Source: an uncultured Albidovulum sp. (lineage in GTDB: Bacteria; Pseudomonadota; Alphaproteobacteria; Rhodobacterales; Rhodobacteraceae). From it: DNA of 64,000 bases. This document shows, piece after piece, positions 1 through 7,937 of the stretch. Location of the stretch: contig CAJYAD010000010.1 of assembly GCA_913064775.1 (NCBI GenBank), positions 62,001 through 126,000 of the forward strand, given 5' to 3'. Numbering within the stretch: position 1 is the stretch's first letter; each line of letters begins with the position of its first letter. The position numbers were made by a program, and so were the translations under genes. A model generated the notes under the pieces. That model saw only the letters and a program-made list of their open reading frames with translations. It was not told the DNA's origin and did no database searches.

Positions 1-455
1 ATCCCGATCCGGGCAAAGGGGGTTTCGGCCACCACCGCCTGCGCGCCCGGCCGGTAGGCTGCGGATTCGCGGTAAATCTCGGCCTCGGACACGTTCACGT
101 CGAACATGTGGATCTTGTCGTAGCGCGCCGCGATGGCCCCATCCGGCGCGATCAGGAACGACCGGTTGGCGAAACGACCGTCCGAATCGTCGGTGCGCAG
201 CGCCAGTGAGCCGATCAGCAGCCAGATGCCCTGCGCCCGGGCCTCGTCGCGCAGGCCGGACAGGGTGGGATCGTCGCCTTCGTAGTGCAGCACGGATTTC
301 TGATGCGCGCGGCTGGACGAGAGGCAATTGGTGACCTCGGGCGTCAGCACAAAGCCCGCCCCGCCCGCCGCCGCGTCGCGGACCAGTTCGCGGGTCCGGG
401 GCAGGTTGGCGGCCGGATCGTCGCTGACATTCAGCTGCACCAGCGCCGCGCGCAT
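1..455 (-). CDS. Carbon-nitrogen hydrolase (nitrilase/Nit2-like), partial
   Basis: The 3' part of this gene lies beyond the window edge; the 151 N-terminal residues are visible. The N-terminus (MRAALVQLNVSDDPAANL), an early TPEV segment carrying the first catalytic Glu, a YDKIHMFDV segment carrying the catalytic Lys, and the E-x-Y-R-E-S segment are typical of the nitrilase superfamily, Nit1/Nit2 branch. These enzymes hydrolyse omega-amides or deaminated glutathione, but the substrate cannot be fixed here. The catalytic Cys lies off the edge. Its ATG lies three bases after the glutaredoxin stop codon, so the two are co-transcribed, which fits a role in thiol or amide metabolism. Confidence 0.85.
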   Translation of the reverse strand, partial: MRAALVQLNVSDDPAANLPRTRELVRDAAAGGAGFVLTPEVTNCLSSSRAHQKSVLHYEGDDPTLSGLRDEARAQGIWLLIGSLALRTDDSDGRFANRSFLIAPDGAIAARYDKIHMFDVNVSEAEIYRESAAYRPGAQAVVAETPFARIG

Positions 456-458
456 GGC

Positions 459-716
459 CTAGGCCCCCAGCATCGGGTCAAGCTTGCCCGCGCGGTCGAG
501 CGCATAGAGCTCATCACAACCGCCGACATGGGTGCCGTCGATGAAGATCTGCGGCACGGTATGGCCGCCGTTGGCGCGTTGCATCATCTCGCGGCGCAGG
601 TCGGGCTTGGTCATCACGTTGTATTCGGTGAAGCCGGCGCCCTTCTTCTTCAGCAGCCGCTTGGCCGACAGGCAGAAGCCGCAGAAGGGCGAGGTGTATA
701 TCTCGATATTGGGCAT
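459..716 (-). CDS. grxC: Glutaredoxin 3 (GrxC)
   Basis: This 85-residue protein has the standard length of a dithiol glutaredoxin. It begins MPNIEIYTSPFCGFC, giving a CGFC redox motif at residues 12-15, followed by the cis-Pro segment TVPQIFI and the GGCDEL glutathione-binding segment. It reduces disulfides and glutathionylated proteins in the cytoplasm using glutathione. An AGGAG-like ribosome binding site precedes the ATG. It is the first gene of a two-gene operon with the nitrilase-family gene, a pairing frequent in Rhodobacteraceae as far as I recall. Confidence 0.95.
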   Translation of the reverse strand: MPNIEIYTSPFCGFCLSAKRLLKKKGAGFTEYNVMTKPDLRREMMQRANGGHTVPQIFIDGTHVGGCDELYALDRAGKLDPMLGA

Positions 717-741
717 GGAGCGATCTCCTGATGATGCCGCG

Positions 742-769
742 ACTATACGGATTCAGCCGCCCACCGCAA
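742..769 (-). promoter_or_regulatory. Candidate sigma-70 promoter of grxC
   Basis: On the minus strand a TTGCGG -35 (769-764) is followed after 16 bases by a TATAGT -10 (747-742), about 20-25 bases before the grxC start. Spacing and both hexamers fit a housekeeping promoter. No mapped transcription start is available. Confidence 0.5.
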
Positions 770-802
770 CGCGCCCCGAAGTCCACCCTACCGCGATCTG
801 CC

Positions 803-1558
803 CTAGTCCTTCACCACCCGCGCCAGCGCCAGCACCGAGACGGCGCGCGCACCTGCACTGCGGCAGGCCTCGGCCGCCGCCGACAGCGTCGCTCCCGAGG
901 TCATCACGTCATCGACCAGCAGCACATGCCGCCCCCGCGCCCGGGCGCCGCGTTTGGGATGGGGGGCCAACGCCTCGGCCAGGTTGGCAAAGCGGGTGTC
1001 GCGGTCGCGGCCTTCCTGGCTGGGGGTGCGGCGGGTGCGGACCAGCAGATCGGGGCAATGGTCAAGCGCCAGTTCCCGCGCCAGCGCGGTCGAGATCAGC
1101 GCCACCTGATTGAAGCGGCGCGACAGCAGCCGGCGCCAGTGCAACGGCACCGGCGCGATCAGCATGTCCGGCGTCAGGATCGGGCGCGCGGTGCGGGCCA
1201 GCCAGGTGGCGGCGGGACGGGCCAGATCCTGCCGGTCGCCATGTTTCAGCGCCAGCACCAGCTTGCGCGCGTTGTCGCGATAGAGCAGCGCCGCGCGGCC
1301 CTGATGCCAGGGGCGGGGCACGGTGAGGCAATCGTCGCAGAATTCGGGGGCAAGCTCAGCACCCGGCCCTGCGCCCGCCTCAGCACCCGCTTCGCCGGGC
1401 AGCGGGGCGCCGCATTTGTCGCACACCAGCCCCGCGATGAAGGGCGTGTCGCGCCAGCAGGTGCCGCACAGGCCGAAATCGCTGGTCACCAGCGCGTCGC
1501 AGGACAGGCATTGCGGCGGGTAGATCAGATGCAGCGCCTGGCTGATTGCCGTTTGCAT
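803..1558 (-). CDS. comF: ComF-family double zinc ribbon / phosphoribosyltransferase-like protein
   Basis: The 251-residue product starts with cysteine pairs of a double zinc ribbon (CLSCDAL, CGTCW, CDKCGAPLP, then CDDC). It ends in a type I phosphoribosyltransferase fold whose PRPP-loop motif is VLLVDDVMTSGATL. ComF proteins take part in DNA uptake in competent bacteria and are widespread in non-competent ones, where their role is unclear. The start at 1558 leaves only 28 bases to the divergent methyltransferase gene. AGAAGG lies 11 bases before the ATG and could act as a weak ribosome binding site. Confidence 0.9.
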   Translation of the reverse strand: MQTAISQALHLIYPPQCLSCDALVTSDFGLCGTCWRDTPFIAGLVCDKCGAPLPGEAGAEAGAGPGAELAPEFCDDCLTVPRPWHQGRAALLYRDNARKLVLALKHGDRQDLARPAATWLARTARPILTPDMLIAPVPLHWRRLLSRRFNQVALISTALARELALDHCPDLLVRTRRTPSQEGRDRDTRFANLAEALAPHPKRGARARGRHVLLVDDVMTSGATLSAAAEACRSAGARAVSVLALARVVKD

Positions 1559-1580
1559 TCTTGCGCCGACCTTCTACATC
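1553..1580 (+). promoter_or_regulatory. Candidate promoter giving a leaderless methyltransferase mRNA
   Basis: TTGCAT (1553-1558) and TACATC (1575-1580) are separated by 16 bases. The expected start point, seven bases after the -10, is the A of the methyltransferase ATG at 1587. No Shine-Dalgarno sequence precedes that ATG. The -35 overlaps the start codon of the divergent comF gene. The call is inferred from spacing only. Confidence 0.35.
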
Positions 1581-1586
1581 GGGCCC

Positions 1587-2420
1587 ATGACCCAGGACCT
1601 GACCGATCGCCAAGCGCTGATGCTGCACCGCCGCCGGGCCGCCCGGGCCCCGGCACTGTTCCTGCATGAACTCGCCCGCGATGACCTTCTGGATAGGCGC
1701 GAAGAGGTTAACAGGACGTTTACGGCACCCGCCGTGGTGACGCCGTTCCCTGAGGTCTGGCAGGACGCGCTGCCCGGGGCCACGATCGTGCCGGACGCAC
1801 CGGTTCTGGCGCTGGAGGAGGGCGCGCATGATCTGGTGATCCATGCGCTGGCGCTGCATTGGGCCGACGATCCGGTGGGGCAACTGGTGCAATGCCGCCG
1901 CGCGCTGCGGCCCGACGGGATGTTTCTGGGCGTGCTGTTCGGGGGCCAGACGCTGGCCGAGCTGCGCGCCTGCCTGGCCCAGGCCGAAGCTGCCGTCAGC
2001 GGCGGGCTCTCGCCCCGGGTGCTGCCGATGGGCGAGATCCGCGATCTGGGGGCGCTGTTGCAGCGCGCCGGGCTGGCGCTGCCGGTGGCCGACGCGCAGG
2101 CGCATCAGGTCACCTACCGCGACCTCTTTCATCTGGTGTCGGACCTGCGCGCGATGGGCGAGACGAATGCCCTGGCCGCGCGCCGCAAGCTCACCCCGCC
2201 GCAGGCGCTGTTTCCAGAGACCGCGCAGCTCTACCAGACCCATTTTCCGCAAGACGAGGGCCGCATCCGGGCCACGTTCGAGATGATCTTCCTTGCCGGC
2301 TGGGCGCCCGACGACAGCCAGCCAAAGCCGCTGCGCCCCGGATCGGCGGCGCATCGGCTGGCGGATGCGCTGGGGGTATCGGAACATCCGCTGCCCGTCC
2401 GCGACGTCCGCGACGATTGA
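1587..2420 (+). CDS. SAM-dependent methyltransferase, BioC/NDUFAF5-like
   Basis: The protein has 277 residues. The class I methyltransferase fold is recognisable from the segment HDLVIHALALHWADDPVGQL (motif III/post-III region), followed by RRALRPDGMFLGVLFGG. The N-terminal RRRAARAPALFLHE helix is typical of the group annotated BioC-like or, in mitochondria, NDUFAF5 (a complex I assembly hydroxylase). The glycine-rich SAM loop is degenerate, as in NDUFAF5. The substrate is unknown. It is transcribed divergently from comF and lies just upstream of hemH in the same direction. Confidence 0.75.
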   Translation: MTQDLTDRQALMLHRRRAARAPALFLHELARDDLLDRREEVNRTFTAPAVVTPFPEVWQDALPGATIVPDAPVLALEEGAHDLVIHALALHWADDPVGQLVQCRRALRPDGMFLGVLFGGQTLAELRACLAQAEAAVSGGLSPRVLPMGEIRDLGALLQRAGLALPVADAQAHQVTYRDLFHLVSDLRAMGETNALAARRKLTPPQALFPETAQLYQTHFPQDEGRIRATFEMIFLAGWAPDDSQPKPLRPGSAAHRLADALGVSEHPLPVRDVRDD

Positions 2421-2444
2421 CCGAAGGGGAAAAGCCGTTACATC
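2417..2444 (+). promoter_or_regulatory. Candidate promoter of hemH
   Basis: TTGACC (2417-2422) and TACATC (2439-2444) are 16 bases apart, which predicts a leader of about 37 bases before hemH. The -35 overlaps the stop codon of the upstream methyltransferase gene. The -10 hexamer and spacing are the same as in the candidate promoter at 1553-1580. Confidence 0.4.
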
Positions 2445-2487
2445 GACCCTAGGCTGCCAAGGCCGAACAGCAAGCGGAGATTGACGC

Positions 2488-3564
2488 ATGGCCAAACCCG
2501 GCGCAGAGACGATTAATCCGGGCCACGGGCGCCTGACCCATGCCCCGGCCGACCACCCGCCGGTGAAGGCCGCCAAGGTCGGCGTGCTGATCGCCAATCT
2601 GGGCACGCCGGATCATTATTCCTACCGGCCGATGCGGCGCTATCTGTCGGAATTCCTGTCCGACAGGCGGGTGATCGACTACCCGGCCTGGAAATGGCAG
2701 CCGCTGCTGCAGACGGTGATCCTGGGCAAGCGGCCCTTCACCTCGGGCGCGAATTACAAGCTGATCTGGAATCACGCGGAAAACGAAAGCCCGTTGATGA
2801 CGATCACCAAGGCCCAGACCGCCAAGCTGCAGGCCACGCTGGCCACGCGCTTCGGCGATCAGGTGATGGTCGATTTCTGCATGCGCTACGGCAATCCCTC
2901 GACCGAAAGCAAGGTGCAGGCGCTGGTCGAGGTCGGCTGCGAGAAGATCCTGTTCTTCCCGCTTTATCCGCATTACGCGGGCGCCACCTCGGCCACCGCG
3001 AATGACGCCTTCTTCCGCGCGCTGATGAAACAGGTGCGCCAACCCGCGGCCCGCACCGTGCCCGAATATTTCGACCATCCGCTGTATATCGAGGCGCTGG
3101 CCGCCTCGGTTCGCACCGCCTGGGACGCGGCGGAGGTGAAACCAGACGTGCTGGTTGCCTCCTACCACGGCATGCCGATCCGCTATCTGACCAATGGCGA
3201 CCCCTATCATTGCCAGTGTCAGAAGACCTCTCGCCTGCTGCGCGAGGCGCTGGGCTGGGGGCCGGGGACGATCGACACCACCTTCCAGTCGGTCTTCGGC
3301 CCCGAGGAATGGCTAAAGCCCTATACGGTGAAACATGTGGCTGAGCTGGCCCGGGCGGGCAAGAAGCGGATCGCCGTGGTGGCGCCGGCCTTTTCCGCCG
3401 ATTGCATCGAGACGCTGGAAGAGATCCGGGGCGAGATCCGCGAGGCTTTCGAGGCTGCGGGGGGCGAAAGCTTTACCTATATCCCCTGTCTCAACGACGA
3501 GGATGCCCATATCCGGGCGCTGGCGGCGGTGGTGGGCGACAATCTGGCTGGATGGGTGGACTAG
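2488..3564 (+). CDS. hemH: Ferrochelatase
   Basis: The protein has 358 residues, normal for proteobacterial ferrochelatase. It inserts Fe2+ into protoporphyrin IX, the last step of heme synthesis, at the membrane face. Family marks are VGVLIANLGTPD near the N-terminus, FPLYPHYAGATSAT in the middle, the active-site segment VASYHGMP with the metal-binding His, and DCIETLEEI near the C-terminus. A GGAG ribosome binding site precedes the ATG. A perfect 11-bp hairpin follows the gene. No Fnr-type TTGA-N6-TCAA site was seen in the short upstream gap. Confidence 0.96.
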   Translation: MAKPGAETINPGHGRLTHAPADHPPVKAAKVGVLIANLGTPDHYSYRPMRRYLSEFLSDRRVIDYPAWKWQPLLQTVILGKRPFTSGANYKLIWNHAENESPLMTITKAQTAKLQATLATRFGDQVMVDFCMRYGNPSTESKVQALVEVGCEKILFFPLYPHYAGATSATANDAFFRALMKQVRQPAARTVPEYFDHPLYIEALAASVRTAWDAAEVKPDVLVASYHGMPIRYLTNGDPYHCQCQKTSRLLREALGWGPGTIDTTFQSVFGPEEWLKPYTVKHVAELARAGKKRIAVVAPAFSADCIETLEEIRGEIREAFEAAGGESFTYIPCLNDEDAHIRALAAVVGDNLAGWVD

Positions 3565-3611
3565 GCCTGGGGTCCGGGCGCCCCGCCAGAGCATCCGGGC
3601 GCGCAAAGCAA

Positions 3612-3637
3612 AAGGCGGTGGGAAAACCCACCGCCTT
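3612..3637 (+). terminator. Intrinsic terminator after hemH
   Basis: AAGGCGGTGGG and CCCACCGCCTT form a perfect 11-bp stem with an AAAA loop, followed by CCGTTTC. A-rich bases before the stem would also serve transcription from the opposite strand, so it may act in both directions. Confidence 0.75.
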
Positions 3638-3641
3638 CCGT

Positions 3642-3663
3642 TTCAGACTGAATTCGGTCTGAA
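3642..3663 (-). terminator. Hairpin after the small exported protein gene
   Basis: TTCAGAC and GTCTGAA form a 7-bp inverted repeat around an 8-base centre, seven bases after the stop codon of the 60-residue gene on the minus strand. It may work together with the hemH hairpin next to it, which supplies the strong stem. Confidence 0.4.
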
Positions 3664-3670
3664 GACCGTA

Positions 3671-3853
3671 TCAGTTCGACGACACCGCAGCGGCGATGGC
3701 GACCAGCAGCAGCAGCGGGATGACAAAGCCACCCGACGACGTGGTGGTCTTTTGCTTCACCACGACCGGCGGGGTCACCGGCTCGGCCATGCCGCCAGCG
3801 AAGGCGGTGGAAGCAGCCAGCGACAGAGCGGCAGCAAGCGCGATTTTCTTCAT
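3671..3853 (-). CDS. Small exported or membrane-anchored protein, 60 residues, unknown function
   Basis: The protein begins MKKIALAAALSLAASTAFAG, a canonical signal peptide with an AFA-G cleavage site. A short PVTPP/KTTTSSGG linker follows, then a hydrophobic segment (FVIPLLLLVAIAAAV) ending in SSN. A GGAGG ribosome binding site lies six bases before the ATG. It has its own transcription unit and hairpin. It resembles the small protein at 24738-24929 in start, size and layout. I recall similar short proteins in Rhodobacteraceae but no known function. It could be a membrane-anchored peptide or a miniature assembly subunit. Confidence 0.8.
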   Translation of the reverse strand: MKKIALAAALSLAASTAFAGGMAEPVTPPVVVKQKTTTSSGGFVIPLLLLVAIAAAVSSN

Positions 3854-4182
3854 TTCAAAACCTCCAGTGTTCGCCCCGCATCAGGATCAATGAGGATGAT
3901 GCGGAAGCCCCAAGACTGTACCTCGTAAGCAATCTGTAAGCAGTTGATTGCCGAAATTGCAACGGGCTAGCGGCGCGTTCGGTTCCGAGAGTGCCCGCGT
4001 GTCGTCAAATTAGCAACACCTGAGTGCCATTTTACGCCACTCCAAATCCGTTGGATTTGAAAGCAAGCGCGCAACAGCGCCGGCGCCATGGGACCGCCCA
4101 GAAAGCGTCAGCTTTGCCAAGGCGTTCCGGAGAATCAGCAACCCTCGGCCCCGCCCGGTTCCAGCACCCGAATCGCGTCCGC
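3854..4182. other. 329-base non-coding stretch with small inverted repeats
   Basis: No credible gene is visible. The part near 3900-3960 is AT-richer and holds GCAATC (3929-3934) and GATTGC (3946-3951) as an inverted repeat, plus a repeated GTAAGCA. This is placed to be the promoter or operator of the small exported protein gene (minus strand). A second hairpin, CAAATCC-GTT-GGATTTG, occupies 4043-4059. Either could be a regulatory site or part of a small RNA; nothing decides between them. Confidence 0.35.
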
Positions 4183-4677
4183 TTAGGGCATGATCAGGAT
4201 CGGGGTGCCATCCTTCACCATGGCGTAGATATCCTCGATCTGCTTGTTGGTCACGGCGATGCAGCCGGCTGTCCAATCGCCCTGGCGGGCCTTGTCGCCC
4301 TCGCCATGGATAAAGATGTCGCCGCCGGGGTTATCGCCGGCCTCTTCGGCGTTCTTGGCCTGCGCGGGCGTCGGGTAGGAGATGCCCAGCGACAGGAAGT
4401 ACTCGCTGTTGGGGTTGCGGCGGTTGATGTAATACAGCCCCTGAGGCGTCTTGCCGTCGCCCGAGACATGCTTTTGCCCGACCGGCTCATTCCCAAGATG
4501 GATCTTGTATTCCTTCAGCGCGACATTGCCGTGCATCAGATACATTTCCCGCTTGGATTTGTAGACTAGGATCTGGGTTACGTCCGGGCCGTCATAGGTC
4601 TTGAATTTGCTCTTGGTCGCGCAGGCCGCCAGGCCCGCGACAAGCGCCAGAACCACGAACCCTTTCAGAAACCGCAT
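4183..4677 (-). CDS. L,D-transpeptidase family lipoprotein (YkuD domain)
   Basis: The protein has 164 residues with a lipoprotein signal ending in the lipobox LAAC (Cys19). The YkuD catalytic region is HGEGDKARQGDWTAGCIAVT, containing the His and the nucleophilic Cys. Such enzymes make 3-3 peptide cross-links or attach proteins to peptidoglycan, or trim them, in the periplasm. Its small size means a bare catalytic domain with no LysM or peptidoglycan-binding module. It is followed only by the non-coding stretch and seems to be a single gene. Confidence 0.9.
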   Translation of the reverse strand: MRFLKGFVVLALVAGLAACATKSKFKTYDGPDVTQILVYKSKREMYLMHGNVALKEYKIHLGNEPVGQKHVSGDGKTPQGLYYINRRNPNSEYFLSLGISYPTPAQAKNAEEAGDNPGGDIFIHGEGDKARQGDWTAGCIAVTNKQIEDIYAMVKDGTPILIMP

Positions 4678-4771
4678 CTGCTCACCTCAAAATCAGCGCT
4701 CGATTCGCCTCTGGGGGCGATTTCCCTCAGGGTACAGCGAAGGCGGCCTTCGCGCCATGGGGTCGCAGGGG

Positions 4772-5992
4772 TCAGGCGGCGGCGCGGCTGAAACGTGCGG
4801 CCAGCTCGACATGCGGCGACCAGCGGAACTGATCGATCGGCTGCACCCAGTCCAGATGGTAGCCCCCGGCGATCAGCGTGCGGGCGTCGCGGGCAAAGCT
4901 GACCGGGTTGCACGACACCGCCGCAATCACCGGCAGGGCCGAGCGCGCAAGTTCGGCGATCTGAGCCTCGGCCCCGGCGCGGGGCGGGTCGATGATCGCG
5001 GCGTTGAAACGGGCCAGTTCCTCGGCCATCAGCGGCCGGCGGAAAAGATCGCGCGCCTCGGTGGTGACGCGGTGCAACCCGGCGGCGTTGCGCCAGCCAC
5101 GGTCCAGCGCGGCCAGCATCGCCTCGGCCGATTCCACCGCATGCACCTCGGCATCCGCGGCGGTGGGCAGGGTGAAGGTGCCGCAGCCCGCGAACAGGTC
5201 GACCACCCGTTTCGCGCCGGAAATCGTCTCTGATACAGCCGAAACCAGTGCATCCTGGCCCTCTTGCGTGGCCTGCAGGAAGGCCCCGGGCGGCGGCGCG
5301 ACACGGGCCGCGCCCAGCGCCTGTTCGGGCGGCACCGCCTGGGCGATCACCTCGTCCTCCCAGCTGAGGCGGGCAAAGCCGTGGCGATCGGCCAGCGCGC
5401 CCAGCGCCACGCGCAGATCCAGATCCAGCGTCTTGCCGCCCCGCACCGCGACATCGGCGCCGGTCAGGCTGCGGGTCACATTCAGTGCCAGCGCGCCCTT
5501 GCGCGATCCCGCCTGCGCGGTCAGCTCCTCCAGCGCGGGCAGCAGCGCCATCAGATCGGGATGCAGCAGCCGGCAATCGGGGATCGGCACCACCGTGTCC
5601 GAGGCCCTGCCGTGAAAGCCCAGAATCACCCCCTTCTTGGTGCGCTTGCCCGCCAGCACCGCCCGACGCCGGCTTTGCGCGGGCGAAGTGACGATCGGCC
5701 GCAGATCTGCCTCGATCCCGTGGGCGGCCAGCGCGGTGCGGATCACCTCGGTCTTCCAGGCGGCGACGAAACCGTCCTCGGCATGTTGCAGCGCGCAGCC
5801 GCCGCAGGCGCGGGCATGGGGGCAGGGCGGGCGCACCCGCGCGGCCACGGGCGTCACGATCCGGGGCGCGGCCAGCACATCGCCCGAAAGCTGCCCCTCG
5901 ACCTCTTCGCCGGGCAGCGCGCCGGGCACATAGATCGGCCCCTCGGCGATGCCGTCGCCCTGATGGCCCAGCCGCGCAATCGTCACCCGCAT
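4772..5992 (-). CDS. RNA 5-methyluridine methyltransferase (TrmA/RlmC/RlmD family)
   Basis: The 406-residue enzyme has an N-terminal TRAM-like segment (RLGHQGDGIAEGPIYVPGAL). A 4Fe-4S cysteine set follows (CPHARACGGCALQH, with a later Cys in the PIPDCRLL segment), then the SAM motif DLFAGCGTFTLP, and the catalytic VSCNP motif. Which uridine it methylates, in 23S rRNA or tRNA, cannot be told from sequence alone. An in-frame ATG at 6019 overlaps the upstream ABC gene stop as ATGA. I chose 5992 because GGGGA lies seven bases before it and the TRAM domain starts there. It is translationally coupled to the ABC transporter gene. Confidence 0.88.
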   Translation of the reverse strand: MRVTIARLGHQGDGIAEGPIYVPGALPGEEVEGQLSGDVLAAPRIVTPVAARVRPPCPHARACGGCALQHAEDGFVAAWKTEVIRTALAAHGIEADLRPIVTSPAQSRRRAVLAGKRTKKGVILGFHGRASDTVVPIPDCRLLHPDLMALLPALEELTAQAGSRKGALALNVTRSLTGADVAVRGGKTLDLDLRVALGALADRHGFARLSWEDEVIAQAVPPEQALGAARVAPPPGAFLQATQEGQDALVSAVSETISGAKRVVDLFAGCGTFTLPTAADAEVHAVESAEAMLAALDRGWRNAAGLHRVTTEARDLFRRPLMAEELARFNAAIIDPPRAGAEAQIAELARSALPVIAAVSCNPVSFARDARTLIAGGYHLDWVQPIDQFRWSPHVELAARFSRAAA

Positions 5993-6015
5993 CTTCGTAT
6001 CCCCGTCCGGCGGCC

Positions 6016-7863
6016 TCATTCGGCGGCCTCGTCCTCGACGCCCAGAAAGCCGCCCGACTGGCGGCCCCAGTAGCGCGCGTAAAGCCCGCCCTGGGCCAGC
6101 AGCGCCTCATGCGTGCCTTCCTCGACGATGCGGCCCGCGTCAAGCACGATGATCCGGTCCATCTCGGCGATGGTGGACAGGCGGTGGGCGATGGCCAGCA
6201 CCGTCTTGCCCTGCATCACCCGGGCCAGCGCGTCCTGGATCTGCGCCTCGACCTCGCTGTCGAGCGCGCTGGTGGCTTCGTCCAGCACCAGAATCGGCGC
6301 GTCCTTCAGGAAGGCGCGGGCCAGGGCGATGCGCTGGCGCTGCCCACCCGACAGCTTCACCCCGCGCTCGCCCAGAAAGGCCTCATAGCCCTGATTGCCC
6401 ATGTGGTCCTGCAGGCCGAGGATGAATTCATGCGCTTCGGCCTGGCGGGCGGCGGCGATCATCTCATCCTCGGTCGCGTCGGGGCGGCCATACAGGATGT
6501 TGTCGCGGGCCGAGCGATTGAACATCGCGGTTTCCTGCGTGACCATCGCGACCTGCCGGCGCAGGCTTTCCTGCGTGACCTCGCGCACGTCGTTGCCGTC
6601 GATCAGAACCCGGCCTTTTTCGGCGTCATAGAGCCGCAAAAGCACCGCAACCAGCGTCGATTTCCCAGCCCCCGAGGCGCCGACGATGCCCAGCTTTTCA
6701 CCGGGGTGGATGCTCAGGTTGATGCCGCTCAGGCCGCCCACCGCGCGCCCGTAGGCGAAGGTCAGGTTCTCGAACCGGATCTCGCCCTTCACGCGGCCCA
6801 GATCGCGGGCGCCGGGGGCGTCGGTCAGGCCGTGCGGCGGGGTCAGGGTGTGCATGCCGTCCTCGATCTCGCCGACCGATCCGTAGAGGTTCATCAGCGC
6901 CATGCTGACCCAGCCGGTCATCTGCGAGATCCGCATTGCGATTGCCCCGGCGGCGGCGATGTCGCCCGCCGTCGCGTCGCCGCGCGACCACAGCCAGACC
7001 GTGCCGCCCACCAGAATGATCGGCAACAGCCCCGCCAGCGTCATCAGCGAAATCCGGAACGCCACCGAGACCACGCCGAAATCCAGCGCCCGGTCGCGAA
7101 ATCCCGCCATGGCGCCCAGCGCCTCTTGATCCTCGTGCTCGGAATTGGCGAACAGCTTCACCGTCTTGATGTTGGTGATCGTGTCGACGACCTGCCCCGT
7201 CACCATCGCCCGGGCCGAGGCCCGCGCCTTGGATCGCACCCGGATGCGCGGAATGAACCAGCGGATCAGCCACAGATAGGCCACCAGCCACAGCGCCAGC
7301 GTGACCGAGACCCAGCCGTTGATCGCCAGCAGAAACACCGCCGAGCCGACCAGCGAGGCCAGCGCGAAGGCCACGGTGTTGATCAATTCGGTCGCGACAT
7401 CGGTGGTGGCGCGGGCCACCTGCATCTGTTTTTGCGCGATGCGGCCGGCGAAATCGTTGTCAAAGAAGGTCACCGAATGGCCCATGGTCCAGCGGTGCAG
7501 CCGCGACAGCACCAGCGGCATCACATTCGGCCCGATGGCGATGGCATTGGTGGCGCTGGACAGGCCAAAGATCAGCGGCATGCCCACCAGATAGAAGCCG
7601 GCAAACAGCAGATAGAGCGGCCAGTTCTGCACCAGCACCGCCCCGGGCCCCGCCGCCAGCAGCGTGACGGACGAGGAATCGACGATCCGCCCCAGCAGGA
7701 CCGCCGCGAAAACCTGCATCAGCCCCGCCGCGCTCGAAGCGAAAGTGGCCCAGATCAGCACCGGCCAGGCTCCGCTAAGGCTCCAGCGGAAGAAGGCCAG
7801 CAGGGTGCGGGGCGGCGGGCCCTCGGCCGGGCGGAAGGCGTCGATGAGATGGCCAAGCCTCAT
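6016..7863 (-). CDS. ABC exporter, fused permease and ATPase (MsbA/multidrug type)
   Basis: The product has 615 residues: an N-terminal six-helix exporter domain (about 1-330) and a C-terminal ATPase. The ATPase shows Walker A GASGAGKST, signature LSGGQRQRIALARA, Walker B ILVLDEATSALD and the switch His in AIAHRLST. It works as a dimer, flipping lipids or exporting hydrophobic compounds. The reading frame is open further upstream, but the ATG at 7863 gives the normal family N-terminus (MRLGHLIDAFRPAEG) and clears the cca stop codon. It is followed by the RNA methyltransferase with overlap. Confidence 0.93.
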   Translation of the reverse strand: MRLGHLIDAFRPAEGPPPRTLLAFFRWSLSGAWPVLIWATFASSAAGLMQVFAAVLLGRIVDSSSVTLLAAGPGAVLVQNWPLYLLFAGFYLVGMPLIFGLSSATNAIAIGPNVMPLVLSRLHRWTMGHSVTFFDNDFAGRIAQKQMQVARATTDVATELINTVAFALASLVGSAVFLLAINGWVSVTLALWLVAYLWLIRWFIPRIRVRSKARASARAMVTGQVVDTITNIKTVKLFANSEHEDQEALGAMAGFRDRALDFGVVSVAFRISLMTLAGLLPIILVGGTVWLWSRGDATAGDIAAAGAIAMRISQMTGWVSMALMNLYGSVGEIEDGMHTLTPPHGLTDAPGARDLGRVKGEIRFENLTFAYGRAVGGLSGINLSIHPGEKLGIVGASGAGKSTLVAVLLRLYDAEKGRVLIDGNDVREVTQESLRRQVAMVTQETAMFNRSARDNILYGRPDATEDEMIAAARQAEAHEFILGLQDHMGNQGYEAFLGERGVKLSGGQRQRIALARAFLKDAPILVLDEATSALDSEVEAQIQDALARVMQGKTVLAIAHRLSTIAEMDRIIVLDAGRIVEEGTHEALLAQGGLYARYWGRQSGGFLGVEDEAAE

Positions 7864-7937
7864 GGGCGGGGCCGGGGGGCGGAACGTGTCTGCATGGGTT
7901 GGGGATATAGCCTTGTGCGTGGGCAAGTAAACGCCGC

